This document shows positions 28,232 through 37,081 of a DNA stretch of 64,000 bases, one piece after another. The DNA lies in assembly GCF_009795845.1 (NCBI RefSeq), contig NZ_WTEX01000007.1:1-64000 (forward strand), in the 5' to 3' direction. The notes beneath the pieces were generated by a model that had not been told where the DNA came from, did no database searches, and worked only from the letters and a program-made list of their open reading frames with translations. The stretch is from Gilliamella sp. Lep-s35. Its GTDB lineage: Bacteria > Pseudomonadota > Gammaproteobacteria > Enterobacterales > Orbaceae. Numbering within the stretch: position 1 is the stretch's first letter; every line of letters starts with the position of its first letter. A program made the position numbers and the translations under genes.

Positions 28232-30208
28232 ATGGAAAGACAGATAGAGTTACTGAAACTACTTTTTAAAGAGTCTGAATTTAAACCGGCAACTTATTTT
28301 AGTGCAAAGTTATCTATTTCAACTAAAACCATTTATTCCGATATTGAAAAATTGAATGATCAGCTATTAGCTGTTCCAAATAGCGATATTTATATCGAAA
28401 AATCCCCACGCAAAGGTTTAATGTTAACGGGAAATAAAGAGTGTATTGATTTAATAATTGATTATTTAGAACAAAATAATAGCCACGGCTATTTTAATAA
28501 AAACTTTCGCAGATTAGCCCCAGAATATCGCCGATTAGATATTGTAAAACGTTGCTTATTAAACCAAGAAAGCGTTTCACTGGAGCAGTTATCTGATGAT
28601 TATATTGTGAGTAAAACGTCGTTACATAAAGATATCGAGTTTATTAACCGCTCATTAGAATCAGAAAATGTTTTATTAATCGTTACACACAAAGCCATTG
28701 TTATAGAGGGCAAAGAAAGCCAAATTCAGCGTGCTATTAAGCACTTTTTATTGTTATATATTAATAAACAAGATAATTATTATCTAAATCAACTCATGAA
28801 TTCATTGATGGGTGATAATTCTTTTGAGCAAATTAGCCAATTATTATTTGAACATCACGAATCAATTGTTCAGCGATCCTCTGAATATTATTTATCATCA
28901 TTATTGATATCGATAGCAATACAGTTAAAACGATTAGCACTAGGTTATCCGATTGATGAAGAAGATGATTTTTTATTTAACCATATTCGTTATATGCAGT
29001 CGTATTTGATTGCATCGGATCTTGCAAAACAGCTTGAAGTGGTTTTTAACATTGAGTTTTCAACTAATGACATTAAATACTTAAGTAAGTTGTTTTTTGC
29101 TCATCGAATTATTGATGAATCAGTAAAAGTTGATGATAGCTTTTATGAGCAAATTATTCGAAAAATCATAAAAAAAATTGGCGAAATTGAAGGCGTTGAT
29201 TTATCGAAAGATAGTAAATTGTTTCATTCTCTCTTATCACACTTTCCACCCATGATTACCCGTTTGCAAAAACAAATACGTATTATTAATCCTATTTTAA
29301 AAGAAATTAAACTCGAATATTCAAAATTATTTAGTGTGTTGTGGTACGCGCTTTCTGATTTAGAACATAAATTTAATATTCGCTTAAATGATCATGAAAT
29401 TTCGTTTTTATTAATTCATTTTCAAATCGCATTAGATAAAGCCGCCGATGCAAATAATATTGTGATTATTTGTCAATATGGTTGTTCTTCATCAAATTTA
29501 ATTTTAAATAAAGTTCGGAAAATATTGCCTTCTAAAGACAATATTGAAGTCTTTTCAATTTCGAAGCTAGCATCAACGAATCTTAGCAATGTTGATTTAA
29601 TTATTACTACACTTGATATCAATAATCTTAATAAGCCTGTTGTTAAAATATCATCATTATTAAATACTAATGATTACCAAAATATCATTCAGGCTTATGC
29701 AAATTATGTTTTAAATAAGCAGTCTGATTTTTCAGAAAAAAATAATTGTTATCCTTCCACAGCAAAATTTGTAGATCCAGATCTTATTGAATTAAGTGCT
29801 GATATTGACAATAAAAATAAATGCCTTAGCCAATTAATAAAGCAACTTGAAGATAAAGGCTATGTCACCCATCACTACCGAGATTCTGTTTTACACCGTG
29901 AAGAAATTGGTGATACATCAATTGAAAACGGTATCGCTTTACCGCACGGTTCACCGATGTTTGTGACCAAATCCAGTATATCAATTATGACATTACGCAA
30001 ACCAATTAAATGGGGAGTAATTGATGTAAGTGTGATTATTATGGTTAGCCTTTCTGAAAAAAATATCAATAGCATCAATGAAGTATTTACAGAAATTTAT
30101 GAAATTGTTTCTAACAAGTGCGCTATATCTGCTTTAAAAAACATCACCAGTTTTAAACAACTAAAACTATTTTTGGATAATCAAAGAGGAATCAAACATG
30201 TATTTTGA
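28232..30208 (+). CDS. BglG/MtlR-type PTS-regulated transcriptional activator
   Basis: 658 residues in the multidomain order of MtlR/LicR-like activators: two N-terminal HTH segments (~1-150), two PRD domains (~165-400, with PRD histidines such as LLSHFPPMITRLQ and FLLIHFQIAL), an EIIB-like domain with C414 in IICQYGCSSS, and an EIIA-like domain with H572 in IALPHGSP. Phosphorylation by PTS proteins should tune it to the following PTS genes. ATG 28232 with GGGAG is preferred over a TTG six bases upstream. Its end overlaps the EIIA gene. Confidence 0.88.
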   Translation: MERQIELLKLLFKESEFKPATYFSAKLSISTKTIYSDIEKLNDQLLAVPNSDIYIEKSPRKGLMLTGNKECIDLIIDYLEQNNSHGYFNKNFRRLAPEYRRLDIVKRCLLNQESVSLEQLSDDYIVSKTSLHKDIEFINRSLESENVLLIVTHKAIVIEGKESQIQRAIKHFLLLYINKQDNYYLNQLMNSLMGDNSFEQISQLLFEHHESIVQRSSEYYLSSLLISIAIQLKRLALGYPIDEEDDFLFNHIRYMQSYLIASDLAKQLEVVFNIEFSTNDIKYLSKLFFAHRIIDESVKVDDSFYEQIIRKIIKKIGEIEGVDLSKDSKLFHSLLSHFPPMITRLQKQIRIINPILKEIKLEYSKLFSVLWYALSDLEHKFNIRLNDHEISFLLIHFQIALDKAADANNIVIICQYGCSSSNLILNKVRKILPSKDNIEVFSISKLASTNLSNVDLIITTLDINNLNKPVVKISSLLNTNDYQNIIQAYANYVLNKQSDFSEKNNCYPSTAKFVDPDLIELSADIDNKNKCLSQLIKQLEDKGYVTHHYRDSVLHREEIGDTSIENGIALPHGSPMFVTKSSISIMTLRKPIKWGVIDVSVIIMVSLSEKNINSINEVFTEIYEIVSNKCAISALKNITSFKQLKLFLDNQRGIKHVF

Positions 30209-30653
30209 TAAGCATTTATGCCTTTTTAATATTGAGGCATCAAATCAAAAACAAGTTCTGACACAAATGGCACAAATATTATTGACGAATGGCATTGTTA
30301 AGCCTGATTTTTTAGATGGTATTTTGCAAAGGGAGCAACAATACCCTACAGGTTTATTAGTTAATTCGACTGGGTTTGCTTTACCACATACTGATTCGTC
30401 AAGAGTTAATCAATCTCAGATTTGTTTTGCATCATTAAAACAGCCAGTCATTTTTAGTAGCATGACCGATGAAAATGAAAAAATTCCTGTCAAATTCATT
30501 TTTATGCTAGCGATGAAACAACCTCATGAACAAGTTGAAAATCTACAAAATCTAATAGGCTTATTTCAAAACGAACAACAAATAAAGCTATTGGAACAAT
30601 GTCATTCAATTAACCAATTTACTGCTATTTTAAATGAAGCGGGTGTGAAATAA
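30198..30653 (+). CDS. PTS EIIA component (GatA-like)
   Basis: A 151-residue fructose/galactitol-type EIIA. The phosphorylated histidine is H64 in GFALPHTDS. It passes phosphate from HPr to the EIIB encoded at 32033. Its start overlaps the regulator's end by 11 bases, implying coupled translation. Confidence 0.88.
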   Translation: MYFDKHLCLFNIEASNQKQVLTQMAQILLTNGIVKPDFLDGILQREQQYPTGLLVNSTGFALPHTDSSRVNQSQICFASLKQPVIFSSMTDENEKIPVKFIFMLAMKQPHEQVENLQNLIGLFQNEQQIKLLEQCHSINQFTAILNEAGVK

Positions 30654-30682
30654 AAAGTTAACTTTTATAAAGGAGTCCTAAA

Positions 30683-32020
30683 ATGGATAGTATTATTAAC
30701 ATCTTTCAATGGCTAATAAATTTAGGTGGGGTCGTATTTTTACCTATCATTATTTTTATTATAGCCCTGTTTTTTAGAGTACCATTTTCAAAAGCCATTA
30801 TGTCTGGTATCACTGTTGGTATTGGTATCGTTGGTTTAGGTTTGGTGATCACTTTATTGTCAGACACTTTGGGGGTTGCCATTCAAAAAATGGGTGAGCA
30901 GTACGGTACATCATTAAGCATTATGGATATAGGCTGTGGTGTGGGTGGGCCATTGGCATTTTCAACTACATTGGGGTTATTGCTTATTCCTATTTCGCTG
31001 CTCATTAACTTTCTTTTTATTTCATTAGGTTGGACTCGAACATTAAATGTCGATATTTGGAATTTTTGGTTTGCCATATTCTTAGGTTTAGTGGCTTATT
31101 CAATCACAGGGCTTTATTGGGTAGGAATTATTGGGTGTATTACCGCTGTTATGTTGCAATGGTTTTTAGCCGATTTGTTACAAAAACCAATAAGCTCATT
31201 TTTTGGTTATCCAGGTATTTCAATTACACATTTAATGGCTTTGTCGGGCGCTATTGTGGCAATTCCTTTAAATTGGATCTTTGATCGCATTCCAGGCTTT
31301 AATAAATTAAATGCTGATTCAGAAACGCTAACCAAACGATTTGGTATTTTTGGTGATACGGTTGTTATTGGTCTAATTATTGGTTTAGTGGTAGGAGTTT
31401 TAGCAGGATATGATGTTCCACAAATTGGTAAGCTTGCTATTTCAACCGCGGCAATTATGAAAATCATGCCTAAAATGGTTGCTATGTTTATGGAGGGGTT
31501 ATTACCTGTCGCTGAAGCCGCACGTGAATTCACTAGCAAAAAGCTCAATGGAAAACAAGTTAATATTGGTATGGATGCGGCATTAACAGTTGGACATCCT
31601 GCTGTTATGGCAACAGCATTAATTATGGTGCCTGTCTCACTTTTATTGGCTTTAATTTTACCAGGCAATAAAGTGTTACCTTTTGGGGATTTAGCCTTTT
31701 ACGCTTTTGGTATCTGTTTGATGATTCCGTTTTTTAAAGGAAATATTGTCCGTTCAATTATTGGCGGTACCATTTATTTAGTGATTTGCTTATATATGGC
31801 AACTTGGCTTGCACCTGTCATCACGGATGTATTCCATTTAGCTAATTATGATGTAGGTACAGCAGGTATTGTGACGGTTATTTTATGTGGTTTATGGCCA
31901 GTAACCTTGTTTGTTTTATTACTAAGCTACTTTGGCTATATAGGACTGATCGGCTTAGCGTTGGTGATTTTATGCTTGCTGATTTATATCAACAAAATCA
32001 AAAAAATTGAAATTTATTAA
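30683..32020 (+). CDS. PTS EIIC component, galactitol-family permease (GatC-like)
   Basis: A 445-residue membrane protein with ~10-12 hydrophobic segments. It has the GatC-type features (GCGVGGPLAFSTTLGLLL, FGYPGISITHLMALSGA, NIGMDAALTVGHPAVMATAL) and forms the sugar channel. Substrate cannot be read directly: the galactitol family also includes pentitol and other polyol carriers. Strong AAAGGAG ribosome site. Confidence 0.88.
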   Translation: MDSIINIFQWLINLGGVVFLPIIIFIIALFFRVPFSKAIMSGITVGIGIVGLGLVITLLSDTLGVAIQKMGEQYGTSLSIMDIGCGVGGPLAFSTTLGLLLIPISLLINFLFISLGWTRTLNVDIWNFWFAIFLGLVAYSITGLYWVGIIGCITAVMLQWFLADLLQKPISSFFGYPGISITHLMALSGAIVAIPLNWIFDRIPGFNKLNADSETLTKRFGIFGDTVVIGLIIGLVVGVLAGYDVPQIGKLAISTAAIMKIMPKMVAMFMEGLLPVAEAAREFTSKKLNGKQVNIGMDAALTVGHPAVMATALIMVPVSLLLALILPGNKVLPFGDLAFYAFGICLMIPFFKGNIVRSIIGGTIYLVICLYMATWLAPVITDVFHLANYDVGTAGIVTVILCGLWPVTLFVLLLSYFGYIGLIGLALVILCLLIYINKIKKIEIY

Positions 32021-32032
32021 AAGGATATCAAT

Positions 32033-32317
32033 ATGAAAAAATTACTTATCATGTGTGGAGCGGGGCATGCAACTTCAACCATTGCCGTTAGCAAAGTAAC
32101 CAAATGGTTAAATGATGAAAAATTAGCAGAAAATGTCAAAATCTATCAATCAAAAATAGCCGATGAGTTAAATAAAATTGATTCGTATGACGTGGTTATT
32201 AGCACCACTATTGTGCCTGAGTCGATTAAAGATAAAGTTATAAATGGTTTGGCTTTATTAACTGGTGTTGGCTTAAACGAGTTTTTTGCTGAACTAAAAA
32301 AACGCCTAGCGTTATAA
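32033..32317 (+). CDS. PTS EIIB component (GatB-like)
   Basis: A 94-residue EIIB with the active C8 in KKLLIMCGAGHATSTIAV. It receives phosphate from EIIA and phosphorylates the sugar during transport through EIIC. It lies 12 bases behind the EIIC gene. Confidence 0.88.
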   Translation: MKKLLIMCGAGHATSTIAVSKVTKWLNDEKLAENVKIYQSKIADELNKIDSYDVVISTTIVPESIKDKVINGLALLTGVGLNEFFAELKKRLAL

Positions 32318-32364
32318 CATTACAATATTAGATTTGGCATTTAAAATTATGCCTCATTTACATA

Positions 32365-32413
32365 GCCCCATTTACATTGCGATTTAGCTGAATAGTGGAT
32401 GTGTAGTTGGGGC
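32365..32413 (+). other. Intercistronic hairpin in the PTS operon
   Basis: GCCCCA and TGGGGC arms, with an inner ACAT/ATGT pairing, enclose ~20 bases between the EIIB gene and yjbQ. There is no T run. It may stabilise or separate the transport and catabolic parts of the mRNA. Confidence 0.4.
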
Positions 32414-32434
32414 AAATAAGCAAGGAATAATCTC

Positions 32435-32950
32435 ATGAATATTTATCATCATGCTATAAAAATTGCAACTGTCGCAGGAAGGCACTCTTATCATGATATT
32501 ACTAATGATATAAACCAATTTATTAAGCAATCAAATATCCAAAATGGTCAAATTACCATCGCCACAACGCACACAACCTGTTCGCTTTTTTTTGATGAAT
32601 GTATGCACGATACTAACTTTTTTGGTGACGAGTATTTACATGTTGATATTAATAATGTACTAGAGCAGATCGTTCCAAAAATGACTAGCGAAAATCAATA
32701 CAACAGCCCTGGACCAAAACATATTGAGTTTGGTTTAAGTTTGAATGATCCTAATTACCCCGCTGAAAAATGGGTAATGCTCAATACTGATGCTCATATC
32801 AAATCCTCTTTGTTTGGTAGTTTTTCACTAGTATTAATCATTAAAGATGGAAAGCCGCTTATGGGCGAACTTGGACGAGTTTATTTTGTTGATTGGGATG
32901 CATTACGCGAAAGAACTCGTAATGTTAATTTTATGCTGATGGGTTGTTAA
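32435..32950 (+). CDS. YjbQ/UPF0047 family protein
   Basis: A 171-residue member of the YjbQ family, with TIATTHTTCSLFFDE, the DVNN.LEQIVP helix and the C-terminal GELGRVYFVDWD block. Homologues have weak thiamine-phosphate-synthase activity, but the physiological role is unsettled. In an operon with an epimerase and a hexuloisomerase it more likely acts on a sugar phosphate; this is inference from context. Confidence 0.82.
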   Translation: MNIYHHAIKIATVAGRHSYHDITNDINQFIKQSNIQNGQITIATTHTTCSLFFDECMHDTNFFGDEYLHVDINNVLEQIVPKMTSENQYNSPGPKHIEFGLSLNDPNYPAEKWVMLNTDAHIKSSLFGSFSLVLIIKDGKPLMGELGRVYFVDWDALRERTRNVNFMLMGC

Positions 32951-32963
32951 TAAAGGTATAACT

Positions 32964-33614
32964 ATGATTTTGTCTCCATCGTTATTTAATTCAGATCTTT
33001 ATCTAATCAAAGAAACCTTAGATACACTCGATTTGTTGGGGGTTACGCATTTACATATTGATGTAATGGATAATCATTATGTTCCTAATTTAGGTTTTAA
33101 TGTTGGCTTTATATCAAATCTGAAAGCGCATACCAATTTTATTTTAGATTGTCATTTAATGGTTGAAAAACCCGAAGTATCAATTTCTGATTTTATTGAA
33201 GCTAAGCCAGATATTATTACTTTTCATTACGAAACAACGGTCCATCATTCCTTTATTATTAATAAAATCAAAGATAACAATATAAAAGTCGGTCTAGCCA
33301 TTAATCCAAGTACGCCAGTTGAATCTATAAAAATGTTATTACCATTAGTTGATCTTGTATTAGTTATGACTGTTAATCCTGGACAAAAAAATGAGACCTT
33401 TTTACCTTTCACACTGCAAAAAATCGAGCAACTCAATTTAGAAAGGCAAAAAGGCAATTACCATTACGATATTCAGGTGGATGGAAATATTACCGATAAA
33501 ACCCTACCTGCATGCGTAGCTGTTGGGGCTAATAATATCGTTTCTGGTGGATTTATTTTTAAAAATAATGATATTGAAAAAAATATTGAAAAATTAAAAG
33601 TAGCGATAAGTTAA
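32964..33614 (+). CDS. Ribulose-phosphate 3-epimerase-family protein (Rpe/AlsE-like)
   Basis: A 216-residue TIM barrel with SPSLFNSDL, HLHIDVMDNHYVPNLGF (metal His and Asp), LDCHLMV (metal His), MTVNPGQ, and the catalytic Asp in IQVDGNI. The MTVNPG and paired HLMV features resemble the D-allulose-6-phosphate epimerase branch as much as Rpe. It sits 14 bases behind yjbQ. Confidence 0.85.
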   Translation: MILSPSLFNSDLYLIKETLDTLDLLGVTHLHIDVMDNHYVPNLGFNVGFISNLKAHTNFILDCHLMVEKPEVSISDFIEAKPDIITFHYETTVHHSFIINKIKDNNIKVGLAINPSTPVESIKMLLPLVDLVLVMTVNPGQKNETFLPFTLQKIEQLNLERQKGNYHYDIQVDGNITDKTLPACVAVGANNIVSGGFIFKNNDIEKNIEKLKVAIS

Positions 33615-33624
33615 GGAAAAAACA

Positions 33625-34161
33625 ATGAGCATAAAATCAATATTAAGTAATATTTTCAATGAAGTATCAGCACAAATAGATACCATAAGCGAAGCACAAC
33701 TTAATGAATTTAAAAATGCGATTATTAATGCAAATCATCTATTTTTAGCGGGAACAGGGCGTTCAGGGTTAATGATAAGCGCTTTTGCTAATAGGCTTAT
33801 GCATTTAGGTAAAAGCGTTAGCTTAATTAGTGAAATAAGCAAACCCAAAGCTACTAAAGGCGATTTGTTGATTTTAGGTTCTAATTCTGGCGAAACAAAA
33901 AGCCTAATTGTTTATGCAAAACAGGCAAAAGAATTAGGTATCAATATCATCTTATTAACAGCAAACAGTAGCTCGAATCTGGCAAAATTGGCCGATAGTA
34001 TTATTGTTACTCCCATCAATGTCGTTAAATTAAGCCAACCGATGGGTAGTACTTTTGAGCAATTATCGTTATTAATTTACGATAGCCTTGTTTATAGTTT
34101 GATGGAAGAATTACAGCAAACACCAGAAATGATGAAGTGTCGTCATGCAAATATTGAGTAA
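33625..34161 (+). CDS. 6-phospho-3-hexuloisomerase-like SIS-domain protein
   Basis: 178 residues with one SIS domain: FLAGTGRSGLMISAFANRLMHLG, the SNSGETKSLI phosphosugar loop, and the C-terminal GSTFEQLSLLIYDSLV helix. It matches 6-phospho-3-hexuloisomerase (HxlB/YckF type), which converts a 3-hexulose-6-phosphate to fructose-6-phosphate. No HxlA synthase is present, so the substrate probably comes from PTS import and epimerisation. Confidence 0.83.
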   Translation: MSIKSILSNIFNEVSAQIDTISEAQLNEFKNAIINANHLFLAGTGRSGLMISAFANRLMHLGKSVSLISEISKPKATKGDLLILGSNSGETKSLIVYAKQAKELGINIILLTANSSSNLAKLADSIIVTPINVVKLSQPMGSTFEQLSLLIYDSLVYSLMEELQQTPEMMKCRHANIE

Positions 34162-34249
34162 TTCTTGTTTTTATTTTTTGTTATTTTTAATAAAATCAAA
34201 GTATTGCGTAATCTAAGCGATTGAATAATTCTTACAAAGCAAGAAGATT

Positions 34250-34411
34250 ATGATTATTATCGATAATTTGGCTATTTTCTTAAGTAAGACATTTGGCTTA
34301 TTATGGGGATCTTTGTTGCTCAATATTGCATTAATTATCGGTGGTTTAAAGACTATTTTATTGGTTTATGGTATGATTAGCGCCAAATTCAATGACAATA
34401 AGTTATGGTGA
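34250..34411 (+). CDS. Small single-pass hydrophobic protein upstream of dnaX
   Basis: A 53-residue frame from ATG 34250 (MIIIDNLAIFLSKTFGLLWG..) with a hydrophobic stretch from about LLWGSLLLNIALII to LLVYGM and a polar tail AKFNDNKLW. Its stop lies just inside the possible upstream start of dnaX (34405) and two bases before the likely one (34414). The last ~17 codons are also present before the dnaX pseudogene. There is no recognised family. Confidence 0.45.
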   Translation: MIIIDNLAIFLSKTFGLLWGSLLLNIALIIGGLKTILLVYGMISAKFNDNKLW

Positions 34412-34413
34412 TT

Positions 34414-36645
34414 ATGAGTTATCAAGTTTTAGCACGCAAATGGCGACCAAAATCATTTTCTGAAGTTGTAGGACAGGAGCATGTCCTTAAAATTTTGTCT
34501 AATGCACTATCACTTGGTCGCGTTCATCATGCTTATTTATTTTCAGGCACACGAGGCGTGGGTAAAACGTCAATTGCACGTTTATTAGCAAAAGGGCTCA
34601 ATTGCGAAACAGGCATTACGGCAACACCTTGCGGCGTTTGTGATAATTGTCGTGATATTGAGCAAGGGCGATTTGTTGACTTGCTCGAAATCGACGCCGC
34701 ATCACGAACCAAAGTCGAAGACACCCGTGAAATTCTTGATAATATTCAATACTTACCAACCAAAGGGCGCTTTAAGGTCTACTTGATTGACGAAGTCCAT
34801 ATGCTTTCACGCAGTAGCTTTAATGCACTACTAAAAACCTTAGAAGAGCCACCCGAACATGTTAAGTTTTTATTGGCAACAACCGATCCACAAAAGTTGC
34901 CGATTACCATTTTGTCGCGCTGTTTGCATTTACATTTAAATGTACTTGACACAGCGTTAATCAGCAAGCAACTCGATCATATTTTACAGTTAGAACAAAT
35001 TAGCCACGCCCCCAAAGCGATTGGATTATTAGCTAAAGCGGCTAATGGTAGTATGCGTGATGCGTTAAGTTTAACCGATCAAGCTATTGCTCTTGGTAAT
35101 GGTAAAGTTGATGCCGAATCAGTAGCGGTAATGCTTGGTACGCTTGATAAATCAATTCCATTTTCGTTAGTTGAAGCATTGCATCATGGTGATGGTAATG
35201 CCTTAATGCAACAAATCGAGGCTGCGGCAATGCAAGGTGCCGATTGGGATAATTTATTAGCCGAAACCATTACGTTATTGCACCAAATTGCGTTATTACA
35301 GGTAGTGTCAACCGCATTAGGTGATTATACCGATAACGAAGAACGTATCCGTTTTTTAGCACAATATATGGCACCGAACGATGTGCAATTGTTTTATCAA
35401 ATTTTGTTAATGGGGCGTAAGGAGCTTGCTTTTGCTCCTGATAAAAAAATTGGTGTTGAAATGAGCTTTTTGCGAGCCTTGGCTTTTATGCCAAAGGCCG
35501 TTGATGCGGTTGTTCCGCCAACTGTGCTACAGCCACAAACCCAAACTCAACATCAAGCTCAAGCAATAGAGCAAACTAATGTATCGAAGCAAGCAGAGGG
35601 TAATAAGTCAGTTAATTCTCAAACGCAAATTCCGCATGCAATACCAGCACAAGCAATAAAGGCACCACAAGTAAGCCGCCAGCTTGAATATAACGCGGTT
35701 AATCACTCAGAGCAGGCTAAATCACCGGAGCTTGGCGAGCAGCAAATATTTAGTTCACCACTCTCTGAACCTGAGCAATCACAAAATTCCTCTAAACCAG
35801 TGAGTGACAAGTCACCTGTTGCTAGCCGAAAAGTTGAACAAATGGCGAAATCTGGAAGTGATGATTTAGCGATTCCTGATGAAGTTTCGTCGGTGACTAA
35901 AAGCATTTTAGAAATGCGTATGCAGTTGATGAAAGAGGAACAAACTCCAAAAAAGTCTAAAACGGTTGAGGCTACGGTGGCTCAACCTAAAAGTCCAGTA
36001 ATTAACGCATCACTTGAACGAATTAAGCAAAATTCGGTTCCTGTTGAGTCTATCAATACCGATAATAGCGATAGTCATGCTGATAATGATAGCGATAATA
36101 GTAACGAAAAAGAAGAAATCACAGCCGAAAATTATCAATGGCAAGCTAGTGGTTTAATTCCGATGAAAGAAGAGATTGTGGTTGATACTAAAGCCTTTCG
36201 TGAATCGCTTAACGGTGAAAAAACACCTGAAATGACTAAAAAATTGATTGAAGAAATGGCTCAAAAGGATGCATGGTGTGCTGAAATTGAGCAATTGGAT
36301 TTGTCACCTTTGATTAAGCAAATTTTTGTTAACTCGGCTTTTGAACAAACAGATAATAAGACGATTGTGTTGCACCTGCGTTCAACCGTTAAGCATTTAA
36401 TTAATTCAGTATCGAATGTGATTAAAGTAAAAAAAGCGCTTTGCAAACATCGTAATCAAGAGCTTGATGTAAATATTATTATTGATGATGATCTAAATTA
36501 TAAAACACCAATTGAAATGCGTGAAGAGTTGTACCAAGAAAAACTCGCACAAGCGAAGATAACGATTGCTGAAGATCCAAAAGTGGCTACAATTTGCCGA
36601 TATTTTGACGCTAAGATTGATGAAGCAAGTGTTCGTCCTGTATAA
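34414..36645 (+). CDS. dnaX: DNA polymerase III tau/gamma subunit (DnaX)
   Basis: Full-length tau is 743 residues (E. coli 643; the linker is longer here). The N-terminal MSYQVLARKWRPKSFSEVVG leads to Walker A SGTRGVGKTS, the Zn cysteines CGVCDNC, the Walker B region YLIDEVHMLS, and the SRC sensor region. A Gln/Ser/Lys-rich linker (~365-600) contains QTQ/QAQ repeats, followed by tau domains IV-V ending ASVRPV. It assembles the clamp loader and links DnaB to the polymerase. A -1 frameshift signal at 35949-35955 should also yield a ~515-residue gamma. ATG 34414 fits the family start; an in-frame ATG lies at 34405. ybaB follows, as in most enterobacteria. Confidence 0.96.
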   Translation: MSYQVLARKWRPKSFSEVVGQEHVLKILSNALSLGRVHHAYLFSGTRGVGKTSIARLLAKGLNCETGITATPCGVCDNCRDIEQGRFVDLLEIDAASRTKVEDTREILDNIQYLPTKGRFKVYLIDEVHMLSRSSFNALLKTLEEPPEHVKFLLATTDPQKLPITILSRCLHLHLNVLDTALISKQLDHILQLEQISHAPKAIGLLAKAANGSMRDALSLTDQAIALGNGKVDAESVAVMLGTLDKSIPFSLVEALHHGDGNALMQQIEAAAMQGADWDNLLAETITLLHQIALLQVVSTALGDYTDNEERIRFLAQYMAPNDVQLFYQILLMGRKELAFAPDKKIGVEMSFLRALAFMPKAVDAVVPPTVLQPQTQTQHQAQAIEQTNVSKQAEGNKSVNSQTQIPHAIPAQAIKAPQVSRQLEYNAVNHSEQAKSPELGEQQIFSSPLSEPEQSQNSSKPVSDKSPVASRKVEQMAKSGSDDLAIPDEVSSVTKSILEMRMQLMKEEQTPKKSKTVEATVAQPKSPVINASLERIKQNSVPVESINTDNSDSHADNDSDNSNEKEEITAENYQWQASGLIPMKEEIVVDTKAFRESLNGEKTPEMTKKLIEEMAQKDAWCAEIEQLDLSPLIKQIFVNSAFEQTDNKTIVLHLRSTVKHLINSVSNVIKVKKALCKHRNQELDVNIIIDDDLNYKTPIEMREELYQEKLAQAKITIAEDPKVATICRYFDAKIDEASVRPV
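35934..35987 (+). promoter_or_regulatory. Programmed -1 ribosomal frameshift signal for gamma
   Basis: Three elements are seen. The Shine-Dalgarno-like AGAGGA (35934-35939) lies nine bases before the heptamer A AAA AAG (35949-35955). A GGTTGAG/CTCAACC stem (35964-35970 with 35981-35987) lies eight bases after it. Slipping back one base gives one valine codon and then TAA (35958-35960). The same arrangement produces gamma in E. coli. Confidence 0.85.
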
Positions 36646-36678
36646 TCATGGCCGTATTTTTTTAAACGAGGAATTATT

Positions 36679-37017
36679 ATGTTTTCAGGTGGAAAAGGTG
36701 GATTGGGCAACTTAATGAAACAAGCCCAACAAATGCAAGCAAAAATGCAACAAGCACAAGAAGAGATCGCAAAATTAGAAGTTACAGGCGAATCGGGTGC
36801 AGGTATGGTTAAAGTGACCATTAATGGTACACATAGCTGTAAACGCGTTGAAATCGATCCATCGCTATTAACTGAAGATGATAAAGAAATGCTAGAAGAT
36901 CTTATAGCAGCAGCTTATAACGATGCAAGCCGTCGTTTAGACGAAGCACAAAAAGAACGAATGGCCCAAGTAACCGGCGGCATGCAATTACCACCAGGTT
37001 TTAAAATGCCGTTTTAA
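36679..37017 (+). CDS. ybaB: YbaB/EbfC nucleoid-associated protein
   Basis: A 112-residue dimeric DNA-binding protein. The start is [20 protein letters not shown], the Gln/Met-rich helix binds as tweezers, and the [19 protein letters not shown] core and Gly-rich C-terminus are typical. It lies 33 bases after dnaX. The usual third member recR is not adjacent here but at 58982. Confidence 0.94.
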   Translation: MFSGGKGGLGNLMKQAQQMQAKMQQAQEEIAKLEVTGESGAGMVKVTINGTHSCKRVEIDPSLLTEDDKEMLEDLIAAAYNDASRRLDEAQKERMAQVTGGMQLPPGFKMPF

Positions 37018-37037
37018 GCGTAAATTATTTTATCGTG

Positions 37038-37067
37038 GCGGAAAAGCAAATCATATTTCCTTTCCGC
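37038..37067. terminator. Possible bidirectional terminator
   Basis: GCGGAAA and TTTCCGC arms enclose ~16 bases between the convergent ybaB and the minus-strand gene ending at 37082. The plus side is followed by TATTTTC, so strength is doubtful. Confidence 0.4.
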
Positions 37068-37081
37068 TATTTTCGGTAAAA

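Noticed and set aside
31207-31668. Open frame on the minus strand within the EIIC gene
   Set aside because: Composition is the antisense image of membrane-protein codons; it has no promoter or homology pattern.
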